Positions 61,303-64,000 of a stretch of DNA of 64,000 bases are shown one piece after another. The DNA comes from an uncultured Alphaproteobacteria bacterium (lineage in GTDB: Bacteria > Pseudomonadota > Alphaproteobacteria > Caulobacterales > Aquidulcibacteraceae): positions 4,920 through 68,919 of the forward strand of contig CADEEL010000009.1 in assembly GCA_902826335.1 (NCBI GenBank), given 5' to 3'. Made by a program: the position numbers and the translations under genes. Position 1 is the stretch's first letter. Every line of letters starts with the position of its first letter. The notes under the pieces are model-generated. The model saw only the letters and a list, made by a program, of their open reading frames with translations. It made no database searches and was not told the origin of the DNA.

Positions 61303-61857
61303 ATGGTCAATGTTGTTTTGCTTCACGCACCGGCCGACGAAGCGCGCGCGCGCCGCATCGCGCGGCTATGGCGCGATGGGCGGGCCACCTTGTGCCCCAT
61401 GGGGCCGCATCGCCGCCGCATCGCGCTTGGGGCGCGCTCTGTGCTGATTGGCATTTGGTCAACCAAGGCTGAGACCGCCGCGCCCCTCGGCGTGGCGATG
61501 GGCGAGCGCATGGCGAGTGTGCTGACACAGTCGGCGCCGCGCGCGATGCTGGCGGTCTGGGACGGGCGCCCACCGCTGGCGGCCGCGACGGCGGGCGCCG
61601 TCTCGGTGATTGTCGCGTCGGACTCGGAAGAGGCGTCGGTCGAGCGGTTGGCCGCCGCCGCGAAGGATCTTGTCAGCGGCGGCGAAGTTCAGTCGGACTT
61701 GGGCGCCCGGCGCGGCGGCGCGTCGCTCGCCGGCGCACGAAATTGGGGCGTGGTGATTGGCGTCGCGCTGGGCGTCCTCCTGGCGATCGGTGGACTTGCG
61801 CCGATGGCACAGCGCCTCGGCGCGGATGCGTCGCAATCATCGCCGCCGCGCGACTAG
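61303..61857 (+). CDS. Putative TIR-like domain membrane protein 2
   Basis: The 184-residue protein has an N-terminal part of similar outline to its neighbour (VNVVLLHAPADEARARRIAR, RSVLIGIWSTKAETAAPLGV, MLAVWDGRPPLAAATAGAVS) followed by a single hydrophobic helix WGVVIGVALGVLLAIGGLAP and a short tail. The ADEARA and IWSTKAE elements recall TIR strand A and box-like helix C, but catalytic Glu cannot be assigned. It ends immediately before the palindromic repeat 61855-61940. Confidence 0.6.
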   Translation: MVNVVLLHAPADEARARRIARLWRDGRATLCPMGPHRRRIALGARSVLIGIWSTKAETAAPLGVAMGERMASVLTQSAPRAMLAVWDGRPPLAAATAGAVSVIVASDSEEASVERLAAAAKDLVSGGEVQSDLGARRGGASLAGARNWGVVIGVALGVLLAIGGLAPMAQRLGADASQSSPPRD

Positions 61858-61940
61858 ACCGCGTTCAGGAAAAGTGGGAACCGGTTTTCCGGCCTGATTT
61901 TTCATTTTCGAAAAATCGAAAATGAGGGCGAACGCGGTCC
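61855..61940. repeat. Palindromic repeat, type G, with nested hairpin
   Basis: GACCGCGTT (61857-61865) and AACGCGGTC (61931-61939) form the outer arms. Inside are GGAAAAGTGGGAACCGGTTTTCC, a palindromic core shared in part with types A and C, and CATTTTCGAAAAATCGAAAATG. The core AAAAGTGGGAACCGGTTTT is widespread in alphaproteobacterial interspersed repeats as I recall. It overlaps the end of the preceding gene. Confidence 0.85.
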
Positions 61941-61952
61941 AGATCAGTGATT

Positions 61953-62003
61953 ATTGCGGTTTCCTGGCGGCCGACCGGTTTCCACTCTGCCTGAAACCGC
62001 AAT
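61953..62003. repeat. Palindromic repeat, type C copy 2, inverted
   Basis: ATTGCGGTTTC (61953-61963) and GAAACCGCAAT (61993-62003) flank GGCGGCCGACCGGTTTCCACTC. This is the reverse complement of the 8172-8220 element over almost its whole length, with two symmetric arm changes. It lies 13 bp after the type G element and 70 bp before the tkt start. Confidence 0.88.
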
Positions 62004-62072
62004 GATCTTGGCGCGCGCGCCGCTTTGGCGCACACACCCATGACGAGACCGGCGAATTATGGAGACGATCGG

Positions 62073-64000
62073 GTGGGGGATGGTGACCAGCAGCTGCGGC
62101 GCGCGGCGAACGCCGTGCGCGCCCTGGCCGTCGATGCAGTGGAGGCGGCCAAAAGCGGCCATCCCGGCATGCCGATGGGCATGGCCGATGTCGCAACGGT
62201 GCTCTTCGCGAACCACTTGAAGTTTGACGCCGCCGCGCCCGACTGGCCGGACCGTGATCGCTTCGTCCTGTCCGCCGGCCATGGCTCGATGCTGCTCTAC
62301 GCGCTGCTGCACCTCACCGGCTATGCCGACATGACGATCGAGGAGATCAAGCGCTTCCGCCAGCTTGGTTCGATCACCGCCGGGCACCCTGAATATGGCC
62401 ACGCGACGGGTGTGGAGACCACAACGGGCCCGCTTGGTCAGGGCTTGGCCAACGCGGTTGGCATGGCCATCGCCGAAGCGCACCTCGCCGCGCGCTTTGG
62501 CGAAACGCTTGTCAATCACCGCACGTGGGTGATCGCCGGCGATGGCTGCTTGATGGAGGGCGTCAGCCACGAGGCGATCGCGCTTGCAGGCAAGCAGCGG
62601 CTCAATCGCCTCATCGTGTTGTGGGATGACAATTCCATTTCCATCGATGGGCAGGTGGAATTGGCCGATATCACGGATCAGCGCGCGCGCTTCGCGGCGG
62701 CCGGGTGGATGACGCTCGCGTGCGATGGCCACGATATTGCGTCGATCGATGCGGCGCTGACGAAAGCCGCATCGAGTGACCGGCCCGTTCTGATCGCCTG
62801 CAAGACAGTGATCGGCTATGGCGCGCCCACCAAGGCGGGAACGAAATCCGCCCATGGCGAAGTGTTAGGCGCAGCGGAAGCCGCCGCGGCCAAGGCCGCC
62901 TGGGGGTGGACGAGCGCCCCGTTTGAAATACCCGAAGACGTGGCCGCCTTTTGGCGCGCGATTGGCGCGCGCGGCCAGGCCGCGCGGCGTGATTGGTCCG
63001 CGCGTTTGGCGGCGTCGCCGCATCGCAGCGCGTTCGAAGCGGCGCTCGAGGGCGATGTTTCGCAGGCGGCCCTTGCTGCGTTGCGGGCGCATACGAACGC
63101 CATGGCGCAAACGAAGCCTGCGCTGGCGACGCGCGCGGCCTCCGGCGCGGCGCTGGAGGCGATGTTCGCCGCTGAACCCGCGCTGATTGGCGGCTCGGCC
63201 GATCTCACCGGCTCCAACAACACCCTGGTGAAAGGCGCCGGCGTCTTTTCGCCCAGCGCGCGCGGCGGCCGCTACATCCATTATGGCGTGCGCGAACATG
63301 CGATGGCCGCCGCCATGAACGGCATGGCCTTGCATGGCGGCGTCATTCCCTATGGCGGTACCTTTCTGGTGTTCTCGGATTATGCGCGTCCGGCGATCCG
63401 TTTGGCGGCGCTGATGGGCGTGCGCGTCATACATGTGGCGACGCATGACTCGATCGGCCTCGGCGAGGACGGGCCGACGCACCAGCCGGTCGAACACCTC
63501 GCCAGCCTGCGCGCCATCCCCAATCTCCACGTGTTTCGTCCCTGCGATGCGGTCGAGACGGCCGAGTGTTGGGAGCTTGCCTTGCTGCGCAAGGACGGGC
63601 CAAGCGTGCTCGCCCTCTCGCGCCAGGCGACGCCGGCGCTGCGCGCAGACGCAGACGAAAATCTCAGCGCGCGCGGCGCTTACGAACTGACGCCGGCCGA
63701 TGGGAAGGCGAAGGTCTCTCTCTTCGCCACGGGCACGGAAGTCGCCTTGGCGTTGGCCGCGCGCGACATATTGCAGGCCGAGGGATTGCCGACGCGGATC
63801 GTGTCTGTGCCGTGCTTCGAGCTGTTTGAGCTGCAGGACGATGATTACACGAACAGCGTGATCGGGGACGCTGAGGCCGCCGTGGCGATCGAGGCGGGAA
63901 TCGCCCAGGGCTGGACGGACTTGATCGGTCCGTGCGGCTTCGTCGGCATGTGGGGCTTCGGCGCCTCCGCGCCGGCGAAAGACCTATACCGCCATTTTGA
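62073..64000 (+). CDS. tkt: Transketolase, 3' truncated by window edge
   Basis: Transketolase moves two-carbon units between sugar phosphates in the pentose phosphate pathway using thiamine diphosphate. The frame stays open to the window end (643 codons). Marks are [20 protein letters not shown], the ThDP/magnesium site [20 protein letters not shown] with Asn in [35 protein letters not shown] and [21 protein letters not shown] choose GTG 62073 because GGAGA sits 8 nt upstream; an in-frame ATG at 62040 would add 11 residues but lacks a binding site. Nearly the whole protein is present (family length about 660). Confidence 0.95.
   Translation, partial: MGDGDQQLRRAANAVRALAVDAVEAAKSGHPGMPMGMADVATVLFANHLKFDAAAPDWPDRDRFVLSAGHGSMLLYALLHLTGYADMTIEEIKRFRQLGSITAGHPEYGHATGVETTTGPLGQGLANAVGMAIAEAHLAARFGETLVNHRTWVIAGDGCLMEGVSHEAIALAGKQRLNRLIVLWDDNSISIDGQVELADITDQRARFAAAGWMTLACDGHDIASIDAALTKAASSDRPVLIACKTVIGYGAPTKAGTKSAHGEVLGAAEAAAAKAAWGWTSAPFEIPEDVAAFWRAIGARGQAARRDWSARLAASPHRSAFEAALEGDVSQAALAALRAHTNAMAQTKPALATRAASGAALEAMFAAEPALIGGSADLTGSNNTLVKGAGVFSPSARGGRYIHYGVREHAMAAAMNGMALHGGVIPYGGTFLVFSDYARPAIRLAALMGVRVIHVATHDSIGLGEDGPTHQPVEHLASLRAIPNLHVFRPCDAVETAECWELALLRKDGPSVLALSRQATPALRADADENLSARGAYELTPADGKAKVSLFATGTEVALALAARDILQAEGLPTRIVSVPCFELFELQDDDYTNSVIGDAEAAVAIEAGIAQGWTDLIGPCGFVGMWGFGASAPAKDLYRHF

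Overview
The window is about 64 kb of high-GC chromosome from an alphaproteobacterium. The master cell-cycle regulator CtrA (with Asp51) sits divergently next to the flagellar export genes fliI and fliJ. The intergenic DNA between them holds several GANTC sites, the target of CcrM-type cell-cycle methylation. Together with a complete LPS export and heptose toolkit, this points to the stalked or budding Caulobacterales/Hyphomonadaceae side of the class. No rRNA, tRNA, CRISPR array, prophage or insertion sequence was recognised. The content is mostly housekeeping, tightly packed, with many 4-nt ATGA/GTGA overlaps.

Layout. 1-2.9 kb: the 3' part of leuB, then a small accessory block with a DUF4160/DUF2442-HTH pair behind its own palindromic promoter, a membrane protein and a Uma2-family protein. 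2.9-7.4 kb: gluQ-lptC-lptA-lptB-rpoN on the minus strand (LPS transport and sigma-54). 7.6-15.7 kb: an HNH protein, a minus-strand series (parvulin lipoprotein, argJ, mutT and a 56-residue Flp pilin overlapping mutT), secA, and a PAS/pseudo-receiver protein. 15.2-21 kb: a CDP-alcohol phosphatidyltransferase coupled to a HAD phosphatase, uvrC, a cold-shock protein with a long Gly/Arg/Tyr tail, a queuosine-precursor-type transporter and rlmJ. 21-25 kb: a BLUF photoreceptor, small enzymes, an OmpW-type porin, a retropepsin-like trio and a repeat element. 25-34.3 kb: uvrB, an S9 peptidase, threonine ammonia-lyase, a CsgG/SH3 protein, a GST and two FKBP lipoproteins. 34.3-44.2 kb: cysQ, a sugar-nucleotide epimerase, nadE, hldE and the ydbH-ynbE-ydbL envelope trio. 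44.4-50.3 kb: an M23 peptidase, ctrA, fliI-fliJ and a malyl-CoA-lyase-like enzyme. 50.3-58 kb: xerD with two upstream genes, and aroK-aroB-CNNM/CBS-FAD reductase-GT2. 58-64 kb: galU, a fructose-6-phosphate aldolase/transaldolase, two TIR-like membrane proteins and the 5' part of tkt.

Cell-envelope work recurs: LptABC, HldE, GalU, the uronate-type epimerase, GT2, YdbH/YnbE/YdbL, three lipoprotein or secreted foldases, an M23 hydrolase and SecA. DNA repair (uvrB, uvrC), cell-cycle control (CtrA) and carbon metabolism (tkt, fsa, malyl-CoA-lyase-like) complete it.

The least explained parts are five sites where two different palindromes sit side by side and share cores such as GTGG-NN-ACCGGT (a BIME-like mosaic), the possibly leaderless promoter-operator of the DUF4160/DUF2442 pair, the TIR-like gene pair before tkt, the pseudo-receiver protein and the Gly-rich cold-shock protein. 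Functions rest on recognising motifs by eye; no database search was run.
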